Shown: one piece after another, positions 35,637-44,600 of the stretch
Layout of the letters: the number at the start of each line of letters is the position of its first letter
Numbering within the stretch: the stretch's first letter is position 1
Source of the DNA: Endozoicomonas euniceicola
GTDB lineage: Bacteria; Pseudomonadota; Gammaproteobacteria; Pseudomonadales; Endozoicomonadaceae
Assembly (NCBI RefSeq): GCF_025562755.1
Contig: NZ_CP103300.1
Location: 4,527,001 to 4,591,000, forward strand
DNA: 64,000 bases
Direction of reading: 5' to 3'
Made by a program: the position numbers and the translations under genes
Notes under the pieces: generated by a model
Databases searched by the model: none
Told to the model about the DNA's origin: nothing
Seen by the model: only the letters and a program-made list of their open reading frames with translations

Positions 35637-37369
35637 ACCGACATTCACCACCCAACATGACATTTTCCTAATACCTGCTATCTATCAGATAAGCAAATAT
35701 CAAGAAGCCTTGTTATGCCTCCTATTCAATACCACTCTCAGGTCATGGATCATCTCGGTCTAGTGGCTGGAATGTGCAAAGAGCTGGGCATTGCCGACCA
35801 TATCGACAGGCGCGCGCCCAAAGTATCTGACGAATGGAACATCTCCCACGGTGAGGCCGTTGTCGCGATGATTATCAATGGCCTCGGCTTTACGGGGCAG
35901 TCTCTCCACATGTTCCCTCAGTTCTTCTCCAATAAACCCCTCGATAAACTGATCAGAGAGGGGATTGAGCCCGAACACATAAACGACAAAGTTCTTGGAA
36001 GAACACTGGATGAACTGTTTGAACTGGGTGTCAGTAAAGTCTATTTTGAGCTGGCTATCAAGGTGGCTACGCATCTCAAATTGCCATGTGATGCACTCAA
36101 CCTTGATGGCACAGGATTTCACGTCGATGGCCGTTATAACAGCGAGGAGGAAGTAAGTGACGAGGACCTCAATTGCATCAGGCTTTGCAAGGGCTACAGC
36201 CGAGATCATCGTCCTGACCTGAACCAGGCCATATTGCTCCTGCTGACCGAAAACCGGGCAGGCATTCCGATGTTTATGAAAGCAGCCAGCGGTAATGTGA
36301 CGGACAAGACCAGTTTCAAACAAGTGGTTTCTGAGCATATAAAGAGCTTCAAGGCGGCACTGAATGCCCGTTACTTCATCGGTGATGCTGCATTGTATGT
36401 GGCTGAAACCGTTCAGGAACTGAGTCAGCAGGATCAGTTGTTTATCTCCAGAGTTCCTCTCAACATTGGTGCAGCCAAAGAACTGGTTCAAAGTGCGCCA
36501 TTGCGCTCAATGGTTGAGGTTGAAGGGTTTGAGCATTACGAATCTGTAGAGACTCTGTCTGACTATGCAGGTGTCGTACAACGTTGGGTACTGTTTCGAA
36601 ATAATCAAAGCCAGAAAACAGAACAGAAGACACTGACAAGGCGTATGCAGAAAAAGTCCCTGAAGGAGTTCAAGGAACTTGAGAAATTGGGCAAGAAGCC
36701 ATTCTGTTGCGAATCGGATGCCATGGAAGCTTTCAAGCTATGGCAAAAACAGTCCGTATACTGCCAGGCTGAACCTGAGATCATCGAGAGTCCCTGCTAT
36801 AAAACCAAAGGCCGTCCTGCTGATGGGACGGTTCCCGACCACTATGAATATTATGTGACAGGCTCCTGCACGGTTGCTGTACAGACTCGTCGTGATGCAG
36901 AAGCATCGTTGGGTTGTTTTGTTCTGGCAACCAACGATACAGATACAGTCCGGCTTGACGCTGGCGAACTACTGAGGACGTATAAATCCCAGCAGCAGGT
37001 TGAGAGAGGTTTTCGCTTCCTGAAGAGCCCTGATTTTCTGGTGTCTTCACTGTATCTCAAAAAACCTGAGCGTATTGAGGCCCTGTTAATGGTGATGACA
37101 CTCTGTCTTATGGTCTATGCTGCAATTCAGCATCGAATCCGCTATGAACTGAAAAGGCAGAGCCGAACGTTCCCGGACATGAAGAAGAAACCAGCCCAGA
37201 ACCCAACGGGCAGATGGGTTTTCCTGTGCTTTGATGGGATTCATGTGCTGTCGGTTAACGGGACGGAGAAACACATGGTTGGAATATCAGAGAGGCAATC
37301 GACGATCATTTTTATTTTGGGCTCAACGTACCAAGAAATTTATTCCTGAATAGGGTGGTGAATGACGGT
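35637..37369. mobile_element. IS1634-type insertion sequence (DUF4277 transposase)
   Basis: 17-base terminal inverted repeats with one mismatch: ACCGACATTCACCACCC at the left and its inverse ending at 37369 (CATTCACCACCC repeated without error). It holds one long transposase gene. Both flanks are runs of T (TTTTT on the left, TTTT on the right), so a target duplication cannot be told from chance. It lies 92 bases left of the third IS200/IS605 copy. Confidence 0.85.
35715..37349 (+). CDS. IS1634-family transposase
   Basis: 544 residues. The N-terminal DUF4277-like domain (QVMDHLGLVAGMCKELGIAD, residues 9-110) precedes a DDE-type core: DALNLDGTGFHVDG has the first Asp, RYFIGDAALYVAE the second, and QQQVERGFRFLKSPDF the Glu with Tyr/Arg context of IS4-group transposases. 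The frame is intact and full length with an ATG start, so the element could be active. Confidence 0.88.
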   Translation: MPPIQYHSQVMDHLGLVAGMCKELGIADHIDRRAPKVSDEWNISHGEAVVAMIINGLGFTGQSLHMFPQFFSNKPLDKLIREGIEPEHINDKVLGRTLDELFELGVSKVYFELAIKVATHLKLPCDALNLDGTGFHVDGRYNSEEEVSDEDLNCIRLCKGYSRDHRPDLNQAILLLLTENRAGIPMFMKAASGNVTDKTSFKQVVSEHIKSFKAALNARYFIGDAALYVAETVQELSQQDQLFISRVPLNIGAAKELVQSAPLRSMVEVEGFEHYESVETLSDYAGVVQRWVLFRNNQSQKTEQKTLTRRMQKKSLKEFKELEKLGKKPFCCESDAMEAFKLWQKQSVYCQAEPEIIESPCYKTKGRPADGTVPDHYEYYVTGSCTVAVQTRRDAEASLGCFVLATNDTDTVRLDAGELLRTYKSQQQVERGFRFLKSPDFLVSSLYLKKPERIEALLMVMTLCLMVYAAIQHRIRYELKRQSRTFPDMKKKPAQNPTGRWVFLCFDGIHVLSVNGTEKHMVGISERQSTIIFILGSTYQEIYS

Positions 37370-37461
37370 TTTTAAATAAGAGTTTTTTCCTGATTACTTT
37401 GCTTTATTTATCCATTATTTATATAAAAAGTTATTTATTTAAACAGTCGTTCTGGACGATT

Positions 37462-37756
37462 TTAGCAAAATCGTCGTAAACCCTCGCCCAATGCGGGCGG
37501 GGATATAAGACGGGAAGGCGCAGAGCCTTCCGCCATCAATCTGGTGTACGTGATCTTTTTCGCCATCCATTTCAAGTAACTGGCATTCCAGTTTTTCACA
37601 TGCACTCTCGAACGACTCCCGTAACTGCTTGATCATATAGCCATCAAAAAGCTTTCGCCTGTACCTTGTCGTGAACACCAAATGAACAACCAGCTTGGTA
37701 ACGCTATGTCGTTTGCGAAGATATCCTTTAAGCAAATCTTTATTGCGTGCGCTCAC
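37462..37756 (-). pseudogene. Truncated tnpA, copy 3
   Basis: Reads from GTG 37756 through the HVH metal motif, but the deletion fuses it to non-coding left-end sequence, so the C-terminal tyrosine region is absent. The frame drifts out of the element to 37439. It cannot catalyse transposition by itself. Confidence 0.9.
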
Positions 37757-37821
37757 TTGAAAACCTCTTTCAAATACCTGTAATATAAAGTTTATATTAA
37801 TGAGCACTGAAATAACGTTCC

Positions 37822-38994
37822 ATGCTGAGAGCCACCAAAGTACGAATCTATCCAACATCAGAGCAGGCGGAATTTCTCGACCGTCAGTTTGATGCTGTGC
37901 GGTTCGTATGGAACAAGGCCCTGGCTATTAAGGTTCATTATTACAAGGTTCGTGGGCAGAGCCTTTCTCCCAAAAAACACCTGAAGCCCTTGCTGGCAAA
38001 AGCCAAGAAAAGCCGAAAGTACTCATGGCTGAAAAACGCTGACTCTATTGCACTGCAACAGGCCACTATCAATCTGGATACGGCCTTTCAAAACTTTTTC
38101 AATCCCAAATTGCAGGCAAGATTTCCTCGCTTCAAGAAAAAGCATGGCAAGCAAAGTAGCTACCATTGTACGTCTGTCTCTGTGGGCGATAACGGGATAA
38201 AAATCCCCAAGTGCAAGCCCATAAGGGCTAAAGTGCATCGTGAAATAGTGGGTAAGGTGAAGTCTATCACCCTGAGCAGAACGCTAACCGGCAAGTATTT
38301 TGCCTCCATATTGGCTGATGATACCCAGGAACAACCAAAACAGATTGATAATCTTGAAGCTAATCAGGTTGTCGGTGTTGATATGGGGATTACTGATCTG
38401 GCTATCACCAGTACCGGCCATAAGACTGGCAATCCTCGCTTTCTGAAAAAAGCACAACGTAACCTGAAAAGAAAACAACAGGCTCTATCTCGCTGCAAGA
38501 AAGGCTCAAAAGGTAGGCACAAAGCCCGTTTATTGGTGGCAAAGGCGCATGAGCGCGTAGCCTTTGCCCGTAATGATTTTCAGCATAAGCTGTCAAAACA
38601 ACTCATCGACGAAAACCAAGCGGTGATTGTGGAGACACTGAAAGTTAAAAACATGCTCAAGAACAAGCGTCTTGCTCGTTCTATTGCTGATGCTGGCTGG
38701 CACTCACTGATAACCAAACTCGAATACAAGGCAAAGCAGGAAGGTAAACATCTGGTGAAGATAGACCAGTGGTTTGCATCCTCTAAAACTTGCTCAGTCT
38801 GCGATTTGAAACAGGAAAAAATGCCATTGAGAATCCGATCATGGGAGTGTAGCTGTGGTGCTATCCATGACCGGGATATTAATGCATCTCGCAATATCAA
38901 GAAGCAAGGCATATTGAAATTAAAGGCGGAAGGACTGTCTGTTTCTGCTGATGGAGGCTTGCGTAAATCCGGCAGACTGTCGGTTGCTGCCTAA
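37822..38994 (+). CDS. tnpB: TnpB RNA-guided nuclease-like protein, copy 3
   Basis: 390 residues with all RuvC acidic residues and zinc cysteines kept despite loss of its tnpA partner. Two substitutions stand out against copies 1 and 2: NGIKIP for NWIKIP near residue 123 and INASRN for INAARN near 355. It may be retained for a function other than transposition or simply await decay; the sequence alone cannot decide. Confidence 0.9.
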   Translation: MLRATKVRIYPTSEQAEFLDRQFDAVRFVWNKALAIKVHYYKVRGQSLSPKKHLKPLLAKAKKSRKYSWLKNADSIALQQATINLDTAFQNFFNPKLQARFPRFKKKHGKQSSYHCTSVSVGDNGIKIPKCKPIRAKVHREIVGKVKSITLSRTLTGKYFASILADDTQEQPKQIDNLEANQVVGVDMGITDLAITSTGHKTGNPRFLKKAQRNLKRKQQALSRCKKGSKGRHKARLLVAKAHERVAFARNDFQHKLSKQLIDENQAVIVETLKVKNMLKNKRLARSIADAGWHSLITKLEYKAKQEGKHLVKIDQWFASSKTCSVCDLKQEKMPLRIRSWECSCGAIHDRDINASRNIKKQGILKLKAEGLSVSADGGLRKSGRLSVAA

Positions 38995-39055
38995 GAAATC
39001 AGAAGCCTCACCCGATAGGGTGGGGAGCAGTCACAGTTTGATTTGTCTCACGAGC
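38905..39055 (+). ncRNA. Candidate omega RNA region of IS copy 3
   Basis: The tnpB 3' end and right-end hairpin (about 39006-39025) run past the boundary at 39034 into the guide-like flank AGTTTGATTTGTCTCA, which lies in the antisense strand of the SDR gene. Inferred by analogy. Confidence 0.35.
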
Positions 39056-39795
39056 GCAAAATAACACCGATAAGGCAGGTGTTTCAGAAAGGCCATTATT
39101 CCTGCAAATGCGCTGGGGAAACGTATTTCAAATTTACGGCTGATTAACCCTTTGCTGATGGCTCTGGCAGCCTGTCCGCTGTCTATCAGAAACGGCATAT
39201 GGAAATCGTTTTTATCGGTCAGGGGTGTTTTCACGAAGCCGGGATTAATGATTTTTACATCAATACTATACGGGTCAAGATCAAGCTTCAGACATTCTGC
39301 CATATTGATTAATGCCGCTTTGCTGGCACCGTAAGCCGCTGACTTTGGAAGTCCGCGATAACCAGCCAGTGATGCATTGATAGCAAGCAGTCCGTGCTTC
39401 TGTTGTTTCATAACGGGAATCAGTGCCTCCAGGCAGTAGCTGACTCCAAAGACATTCAGGTCAAACTGTTGTTTAATCACATTAGCCTGGAACCGACTGC
39501 CTGACATGGAGAAAAATGTACCGGCGTTTAACACCGCCTGGTCGATGGTAGAGAAATCATTCTGTATGTCGGCGACCACATCATGCACTGACTGCTGACA
39601 GGTCACATCAAGCGGGTAGGCGTGAATGGTACCCGGCAGCGGCCCGGATTCCTGAACCAGTGCCGTTAGTTTATCCTGACTGCGGGCGCTGGCGATGACA
39701 GTGTGCCCCCGGTGCGCCAGCTCAAGGGCAAGGGCTTTGCCAATGCCCTTACTGGCGCCCGTAATCCAGATAATATTGCTGTTTGCTGTTGTCAT
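39031..39795 (-). CDS. Short-chain dehydrogenase/reductase, last gene of the cfa operon
   Basis: 254 residues from ATG 39795, which overlaps the TGA of the DUF3833 gene (ATGA). The Rossmann nucleotide motif TGASKGIGKALALELA, an NAG motif (VLNAG), catalytic Ser-Tyr-Lys in NASLAGYRGLPKSAAYGASK, and PGFVKT are all present. SDRs reduce or oxidise diverse alcohols and ketones; its place behind a cyclopropane synthase hints at lipid modification. The stop codon lies in the right end of IS copy 3, so the C terminus may be slightly shortened or changed. Confidence 0.88.
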   Translation of the reverse strand: MTTANSNIIWITGASKGIGKALALELAHRGHTVIASARSQDKLTALVQESGPLPGTIHAYPLDVTCQQSVHDVVADIQNDFSTIDQAVLNAGTFFSMSGSRFQANVIKQQFDLNVFGVSYCLEALIPVMKQQKHGLLAINASLAGYRGLPKSAAYGASKAALINMAECLKLDLDPYSIDVKIINPGFVKTPLTDKNDFHMPFLIDSGQAARAISKGLISRKFEIRFPSAFAGIMAFLKHLPYRCYFALVRQIKL

Positions 39796-40355
39796 GGTTT
39801 GAAGGCCTGTTGCAGGGGCTCTTTTTTGGCAAATACAAACGTCAGCTTGCCAAGGGTAATCCCCCACTTGGAAACCGTTGCGACATTGATCAGTACACCA
39901 TCTTCCTGCAGGAACAGCCAGTCATCAAACGACACTCGCCATTTACTGTCGCCGATTGGTAAATCTATCTGGTACTTCCAGTTAAAGGCATGTCCCGCAG
40001 CCTTGCCTTTAGCCACCCCAATAACATCACCTGCCGTACCCTCGTATCGCCCGTCGCCAAGGATCTTTATGTTCCACTGACGGTTTGATGTTGAACCACT
40101 CTCATAGAAAAAATCTTCATTAAGAGTCAGTACGCCGTCTTTTACCGTACCCTTCATATCGACTTTGAAACGGTTGCGAATTTTACCAAAGCGATCCTGA
40201 AACATACCCCAGGCCAGCGTATGGCCCTGAAAGTAATCCTCAATTCTGAGCTTGGGGGTTGTCTCTGCGTAGTCATCAGGTTTTATAGTGCTGCATCCTG
40301 ATAGCCAGGCCAGTGAGACCAGTCCCAGCAGTCGGTAAAACCATTTCTTCAACAT
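39792..40355 (-). CDS. DUF3833-type lipoprotein
   Basis: A 187-residue lipoprotein with signal and lipobox (AWLSGC, Cys about 21). The body matches DUF3833: PKLRIEDYFQGHTLAWGMFQDRFGKIRNRF and a closing beta-rich region with DDWLFLQEDGVLINVA. The role is unknown; it is routinely encoded with cfa, DUF1365 and FAD-oxidoreductase genes. It overlaps both neighbours by a few bases, so translation is coupled. Confidence 0.85.
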   Translation of the reverse strand: MLKKWFYRLLGLVSLAWLSGCSTIKPDDYAETTPKLRIEDYFQGHTLAWGMFQDRFGKIRNRFKVDMKGTVKDGVLTLNEDFFYESGSTSNRQWNIKILGDGRYEGTAGDVIGVAKGKAAGHAFNWKYQIDLPIGDSKWRVSFDDWLFLQEDGVLINVATVSKWGITLGKLTFVFAKKEPLQQAFKP

Positions 40356-41620
40356 ACGTTTGCTCCGTCATGTTCACGATCAGTGGTCATGATTTTTCTC
40401 AATTTGTATAAGCGGACGTTGATGCTTTTGCACTTAAAGCCGGTTTCGCAATACGCCAGATAGAAGTTCCACATTTTGTGGAAGCGGTCATCAAAACCAT
40501 TAAGGTTCATACTGGGCCAGCAGGCATTAAACCGCTTTACCCAGAGATTCAGGGTTCGGGCATAGTCCTGACCAAACGCCACAGAGTCCTCCATCTTAAG
40601 TCCGGCTGCCGCTATCTGGCTTTGCATGGCCTGGTGGCTGGGCAGCATCCCGCCGGGAAAAATATAGCGCTGAATAAAGTCTGCGCCTTTGCGGTAGTCT
40701 TCAAACCGTTGTTCATCGATAGTAATAACCTGAAGTACGGCAATACCATTCGGATTGAGACTGTCGTACACTTTTTGAAAATAGTCAGGCCAGTGATTTT
40801 CTCCCACAGCTTCAATCATTTCGATAGACACCAGGCGGTCGAACTGTCCGGACAAATCCCGATAGTCCGTCAGGCTGAACTGATGATCAGCGTTCTTACC
40901 TTTTGTTCGGGCATAAGCTAACTGTTCCTTAGACAACGTAATGCCGTGATAAACACTGCCGGTTCGGGCAGCTAATGCTCTTGAAAAGCCGCCCCAACCG
41001 CAACCTATCTCCAAAACCGTCTGTTCAGGTTTTACGTCCAGCCAGTCTAATATCAGGCGGTATTTGTTGTGCTGTCCCTGTTCCAGAGATTCATTCTCAT
41101 GGTGGAACAAAGCGCTGGAGTACGTCATGGTGCTGTCCAGCCAGGGCTGGTAGAAATCATTGCCCAGGTCATAATGCGCGGCAATATTTTTCCGGCTTCC
41201 ATTACGACTGTTGTTGTTTAACAGATGAGCCAGCCTGTGGATTTTTCTGCTCAGCCAGTTGGGTTCAAACAATGAATCCAGAGCCTTTTCATTAGCCATG
41301 GCCCAGTCTGTGACAGCCAGAAGGTCAGGTGTACTCCAGTCACCGGATATATACGACTCTGCCAGGCCCGTAATGCCTGACCGTGCAGCGACCATAAAGG
41401 CCAGTGGCCGGTGCAGTGCCACTCTGGCAATCGCAACCCCATTTTTTACAGAGCCGAAGCGATGTTCTTCTCCGGAGTTCAGAGTAAGAATAATTTTACT
41501 GATATCAGCGCCTTCCAGTTTGTTCTTTAGCCACCAGAGCGGCAGGCGCGATAGTGATGAGGGTGATTTACCGGGGGCAGAGCTTGTATCTGAAGACAGT
41601 TTTTGAGTTGAATTCATCAC
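40349..41620 (-). CDS. cfa: Cyclopropane-fatty-acyl-phospholipid synthase
   Basis: A 423-residue SAM-dependent methyltransferase that converts unsaturated acyl chains in membrane phospholipids to cyclopropane forms. Family signatures are AAHYDLGNDFYQPWLDSTMTYSSALF (active site), EIGCGWGGFSRALAA (SAM loop), FDRLVSIEMIEAVGENHW and YIFPGGMLPS. The length is near the E. coli enzyme. It is third gene of the operon. Under singlet-oxygen-type regulation it is a known target of RpoE/ChrR sigma factors in other bacteria. Confidence 0.95.
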   Translation of the reverse strand: MMNSTQKLSSDTSSAPGKSPSSLSRLPLWWLKNKLEGADISKIILTLNSGEEHRFGSVKNGVAIARVALHRPLAFMVAARSGITGLAESYISGDWSTPDLLAVTDWAMANEKALDSLFEPNWLSRKIHRLAHLLNNNSRNGSRKNIAAHYDLGNDFYQPWLDSTMTYSSALFHHENESLEQGQHNKYRLILDWLDVKPEQTVLEIGCGWGGFSRALAARTGSVYHGITLSKEQLAYARTKGKNADHQFSLTDYRDLSGQFDRLVSIEMIEAVGENHWPDYFQKVYDSLNPNGIAVLQVITIDEQRFEDYRKGADFIQRYIFPGGMLPSHQAMQSQIAAAGLKMEDSVAFGQDYARTLNLWVKRFNACWPSMNLNGFDDRFHKMWNFYLAYCETGFKCKSINVRLYKLRKIMTTDREHDGANVC

Positions 41621-42402
41621 CGGCCTCTCTTCCTTGTCATAGGTTCACCTGTACTCCAGCTATAGGGGTGTTCCGCTGGCTGATGTTGAACGACGCTTAT
41701 CCCTTTAGCCCATAGCTTCAGAGCTTGCCAGTGAATAGCGACCGTTACTTTCAGGGTTTGCCAGGGCAGCAGACAGAGTTGCAGTAGAATTCGTTGATTG
41801 GTCAGTGCTTTTCTCCTGCCCTGAAAAACAGCGCCAAAGAGTTTGCCCTGACTGTCCATCAGCTCAATCGTCAGTGACAGTGCCGGACCAGGTTGCCGGA
41901 CACGGAAACGGTAGTAGCAATCCATTGGGAAAAAAGGCGAAACATGCAATTGCTTACGGGCGGTCTGGTGAATAATCTCCTGTTTGCCAGCGGTTACCGG
42001 AATAACATAAGAGTGTCGTTCACCAAAGGTATTCGATACTTCGTAAATCAGTGCCACCGCCTGATCATTGCAATAACAGAAATAAACGGACAACGGATTG
42101 AACACATAACCCAATATTCTGGGAGAGCACATCAGTTCGACCTGATCCGCAGCGGCTATATCGCTCTTGGCCAGCAGCTCATTCACCTGCTGTTTCAGAC
42201 ATCGACCGGTGCCATCACCATAATCTCTGGAATGAAAGGCGATGAGATTAAAGGCATTAAAGGAAAACAACCATAAGCATCGGTTCAACTGCTGCAGTTC
42301 ATCCAGATTGATCAGCCAGGATGCCATGCGATAGCAGAAACGGTGTTTTTTGGGACGAATGCGGTTGTGCATCAGGTTTCCCCAGTAGACGGCTGATTTC
42401 AT
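41617..42402 (-). CDS. DUF1365 protein
   Basis: 261 residues matching DUF1365. MHNRIRPKKHRFCYRM at the start is diagnostic, followed by SPRILGYVFNPLSVYFCYC and VSPFFPMDCYYRFRV. The biochemical role is not settled. The gene is nearly always adjacent to a FAD-dependent oxidoreductase and a cyclopropane synthase, suggesting a joint pathway on fatty acyl chains. It overlaps the upstream and downstream genes by four bases (ATGA type). Confidence 0.88.
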   Translation of the reverse strand: MKSAVYWGNLMHNRIRPKKHRFCYRMASWLINLDELQQLNRCLWLFSFNAFNLIAFHSRDYGDGTGRCLKQQVNELLAKSDIAAADQVELMCSPRILGYVFNPLSVYFCYCNDQAVALIYEVSNTFGERHSYVIPVTAGKQEIIHQTARKQLHVSPFFPMDCYYRFRVRQPGPALSLTIELMDSQGKLFGAVFQGRRKALTNQRILLQLCLLPWQTLKVTVAIHWQALKLWAKGISVVQHQPAEHPYSWSTGEPMTRKRGR

Positions 42403-43823
42403 ACGACACTCTCTGTTTTGTTGACACTCTCTGTTTTGTTGGCAGAGTCGTGTTTTTTATCGGAACCCATGGTTGAAGCACTGGCTCCGAAGGATTCCGG
42501 CAATACCAGGCGATGGTTTTCTCCGGCTACCGTCCAGGGACGCTTAAGACCGCCCAGGGCTTCTGCTACGGCCAGGCCGGACTGTAGCCCGTCCTCATGA
42601 AAGCCATAGCCAAACCAAGCCCCGCAGAACCATGTACGCTGACGCCCTTGCAGCTCCCAGAGGCGTTGCTGGGCTTCAATAGCCGCCTTGGTAAACACCG
42701 GATGATCGTAAAGATAGCTGCCATGAATTAATGAACGGTCGACATCAAACCCCGGATTGAGGGTGACAAACAGGTCTTTGCCATCGAGGTGTTGCAGCCG
42801 GTTCATCCAGTAAGTCACAGACGGCCCCCGATCATTTTCTGTAACAGGGTCTCTGCCTGTACCCAGATAGTTCCAGCTGGCCCAGGCTCTTTTCTTTTGC
42901 GGCATAAAGCGCGTATCACTGTGCAATACGGCAGTGTTACGCTGAAACGTAAAGGCACCCAGCAGCAGTTGTTCCAGCTCATCCGGTTCGCTGAGCAGTT
43001 GCAGGGTTGTGTCTGCATGGCAGGCCATTACCACATGGTCAAACTGCCATTCAGTCCCCTGCAGGTCGCTGATAACCACTTTGTCCTGATAGCGTTTTAC
43101 TTTGCGAATACAGCGATTCTGGAGGGTGTTGTTACCGATCTGGCTGATAATTTTGCTGACATATTCACGACTGCCGCCTTTTACGGTCTGCCACTGGGGA
43201 CGATGAGTGAGTCGTAACAGACCATGGTTATCACAGAATCGTAGAAAGGCGAGAGCCGGGTAGTGCAGCATTTTGTCTGCAGGGGTTGACCAGATGGCTG
43301 CTCCCATAGGCAACAGGTGTTCATCAATAAACTTCCGGCTGTAAGCATGACGTGACAACAGTTCACCCAGAGTGGTTGAGGCAGTCAGGGTCTTTCGCCA
43401 TTCATGGCTTGCCCGGTAAAACCTCAGTATATCCACCAGCATGCGCCAGAAACCGGGTTTCAGGGCGTTAAGCCTCTGGGCGAACATACCGTTGAGATCA
43501 GAACCTGAATATTCGACTTTGCTGTTGTTTGCCGGATCGGTTATGGACACGGCAAAAGACATGTCGGTGTTGATAACATCAACGTTCAGGTAATCAAAAA
43601 AGGCGGTCAGGTTAGGGTAGGTGGTGTCGTTAAAAACAATAAAGCCGGTGTCTGCCGGAGTGGCCTGATTGTCACCTTGAACAAAAACGGTATGGCTGTG
43701 ACCGCCAAAGCGGTCGTCTTTCTCAAACAGAGTGACATGGTGTTGTCTGGACAACAGCCAGGCCGCGGAGAGGCCGCTGATACCTGAGCCAATGACAGCA
43801 ATGTTGAGTCCTTGGTTTTTCAT
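42399..43823 (-). CDS. FAD-dependent amine-oxidase-like oxidoreductase
   Basis: 474 residues. The N-terminal dinucleotide fold IAVIGSGISGLSAAWLLS ends with EKDDRFGGHSHT. The C-terminal flavin region includes RTWFCGAWFGYGFHEDGLQSGLAVAEALGG. It matches the NAD(P)/FAD amine-oxidase-like proteins paired with DUF1365 and cfa. It is first gene of the operon. The C terminus has a perfect duplication NKTESV-NKTESV from an 18-base tandem repeat. The promoter for the operon is the ECF-type site just upstream on the minus strand. Confidence 0.9.
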   Translation of the reverse strand: MKNQGLNIAVIGSGISGLSAAWLLSRQHHVTLFEKDDRFGGHSHTVFVQGDNQATPADTGFIVFNDTTYPNLTAFFDYLNVDVINTDMSFAVSITDPANNSKVEYSGSDLNGMFAQRLNALKPGFWRMLVDILRFYRASHEWRKTLTASTTLGELLSRHAYSRKFIDEHLLPMGAAIWSTPADKMLHYPALAFLRFCDNHGLLRLTHRPQWQTVKGGSREYVSKIISQIGNNTLQNRCIRKVKRYQDKVVISDLQGTEWQFDHVVMACHADTTLQLLSEPDELEQLLLGAFTFQRNTAVLHSDTRFMPQKKRAWASWNYLGTGRDPVTENDRGPSVTYWMNRLQHLDGKDLFVTLNPGFDVDRSLIHGSYLYDHPVFTKAAIEAQQRLWELQGRQRTWFCGAWFGYGFHEDGLQSGLAVAEALGGLKRPWTVAGENHRLVLPESFGASASTMGSDKKHDSANKTESVNKTESVV

Positions 43824-43863
43824 TGGGTTCCTTCCGTTAGTCAGGGGGGCAGATTGTCAAAAT

Positions 43864-43893
43864 TTCTACGAGCCTCTTTAATGAGTGGATCAA
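43864..43893 (-). promoter_or_regulatory. ECF (RpoE/ChrR-type) promoter of the cfa operon
   Basis: On the minus strand TTGATCC, 16 bases, then CGTAGAAA. The same elements at the same spacing occur on the plus strand in front of the sigma gene. TGATCC with CGTA fits my recollection of the ECF11-type consensus. Confidence 0.75.
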
Positions 43894-43922
43894 CGGCGTG
43901 TTTTAATGTACAGAATTTTTTT

Positions 43923-43954
43923 TACAATCCGAAAGCTGCCTGACCTCGTAGAAA
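43923..43954 (+). promoter_or_regulatory. ECF promoter of the sigma-factor gene
   Basis: ACAATCC, 16 bases, CGTAGAAA. The ATCC-N16-CGTAGAAA part is the same as on the opposite promoter, predicting that the sigma factor drives its own gene. The G-to-A change in TGATCC may make it weaker. Confidence 0.7.
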
Positions 43955-43985
43955 GCGCATTGCATAACATTGTGGCAGACAAATT

Positions 43986-44600
43986 GTGGCAGACAGTATG
44001 ATATTCACTGTTATTGCGTATAAACACAATATGGAATCAGACGACACCACTCCTGAAACAATAAGGCAAAATCTGGTTGACCTGGCTAAATACCGGGACA
44101 GGCAACTGTTTGTGCGCCTTTACGACTACTTCGCTCCCCGTTTAAAGAATCACCTGATTCGGAAAGGGGCTCATGCGGACGTGGCGGAAGAACTGGTTCA
44201 GGAAACCATGCTGTCGGTCTGGCGGCACTGTGGCAGCTATAACCCGGATAAAGCCGCAGTATCGACCTGGATTTTCAGGATCGCACGTAATCTCTGGATA
44301 GACCGGATGCGCAAAGAAAAGCCGGGCTTTACGGTGCCGATGGATGTTTATCCGGAAATGGGGTTTGAACCCAGCGATGCTTCGGCAGATTCCGATAAGC
44401 TGGTTCAGGCGATCAGTAACCTGCCCCACCAACAATCACAACTGGTTTACAAAGTGTACTTTGAAGGCAAGTCGCATCGGGAGATTGCTGACGATATGGA
44501 TATTCCTTTAGGTAGTGTGAAATCAGGCCTGCGCCTGGCCTTCGACAAACTGCGTAAACAGATTGGTCAGGCAGACCAGTCAACAGGAGGGGAATCATGA
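43986..44600 (+). CDS. ECF sigma factor, RpoE (ChrR-partner) type
   Basis: 204 residues from GTG 43986; ATGs at 43998 and 44031 are alternatives and none has a clear Shine-Dalgarno. Region 2 is FVRLYDYFAPRLKNHLIRKG...ELVQETMLSVWRHC and region 4 is LVYKVYFEGKSHREIADDMDIPLGSVKSGLRLAF. It matches sigma factors that partner with ChrR and respond to singlet oxygen in Rhodobacter and relatives. It overlaps the anti-sigma gene by four bases. Two tandem 14-base repeats (ATTGTGGCAGACA) lie at the start region. Confidence 0.9.
   Translation: MADSMIFTVIAYKHNMESDDTTPETIRQNLVDLAKYRDRQLFVRLYDYFAPRLKNHLIRKGAHADVAEELVQETMLSVWRHCGSYNPDKAAVSTWIFRIARNLWIDRMRKEKPGFTVPMDVYPEMGFEPSDASADSDKLVQAISNLPHQQSQLVYKVYFEGKSHREIADDMDIPLGSVKSGLRLAFDKLRKQIGQADQSTGGES

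Larger units (their letters stand above)
37462..39034. mobile_element. IS200/IS605-type element, copy 3 (208-bp internal deletion)
   Basis: The same ends as copies 1 and 2, but 1573 bp long instead of 1781. The difference of 208 bp is exactly the distance between two GGTGTAC repeats (5210-5216 and 5418-5424 in copy 1 numbering) that are fused into one here. tnpA is thereby truncated and tnpB is intact. The right end abuts the SDR gene and supplies its stop codon. Confidence 0.93.
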
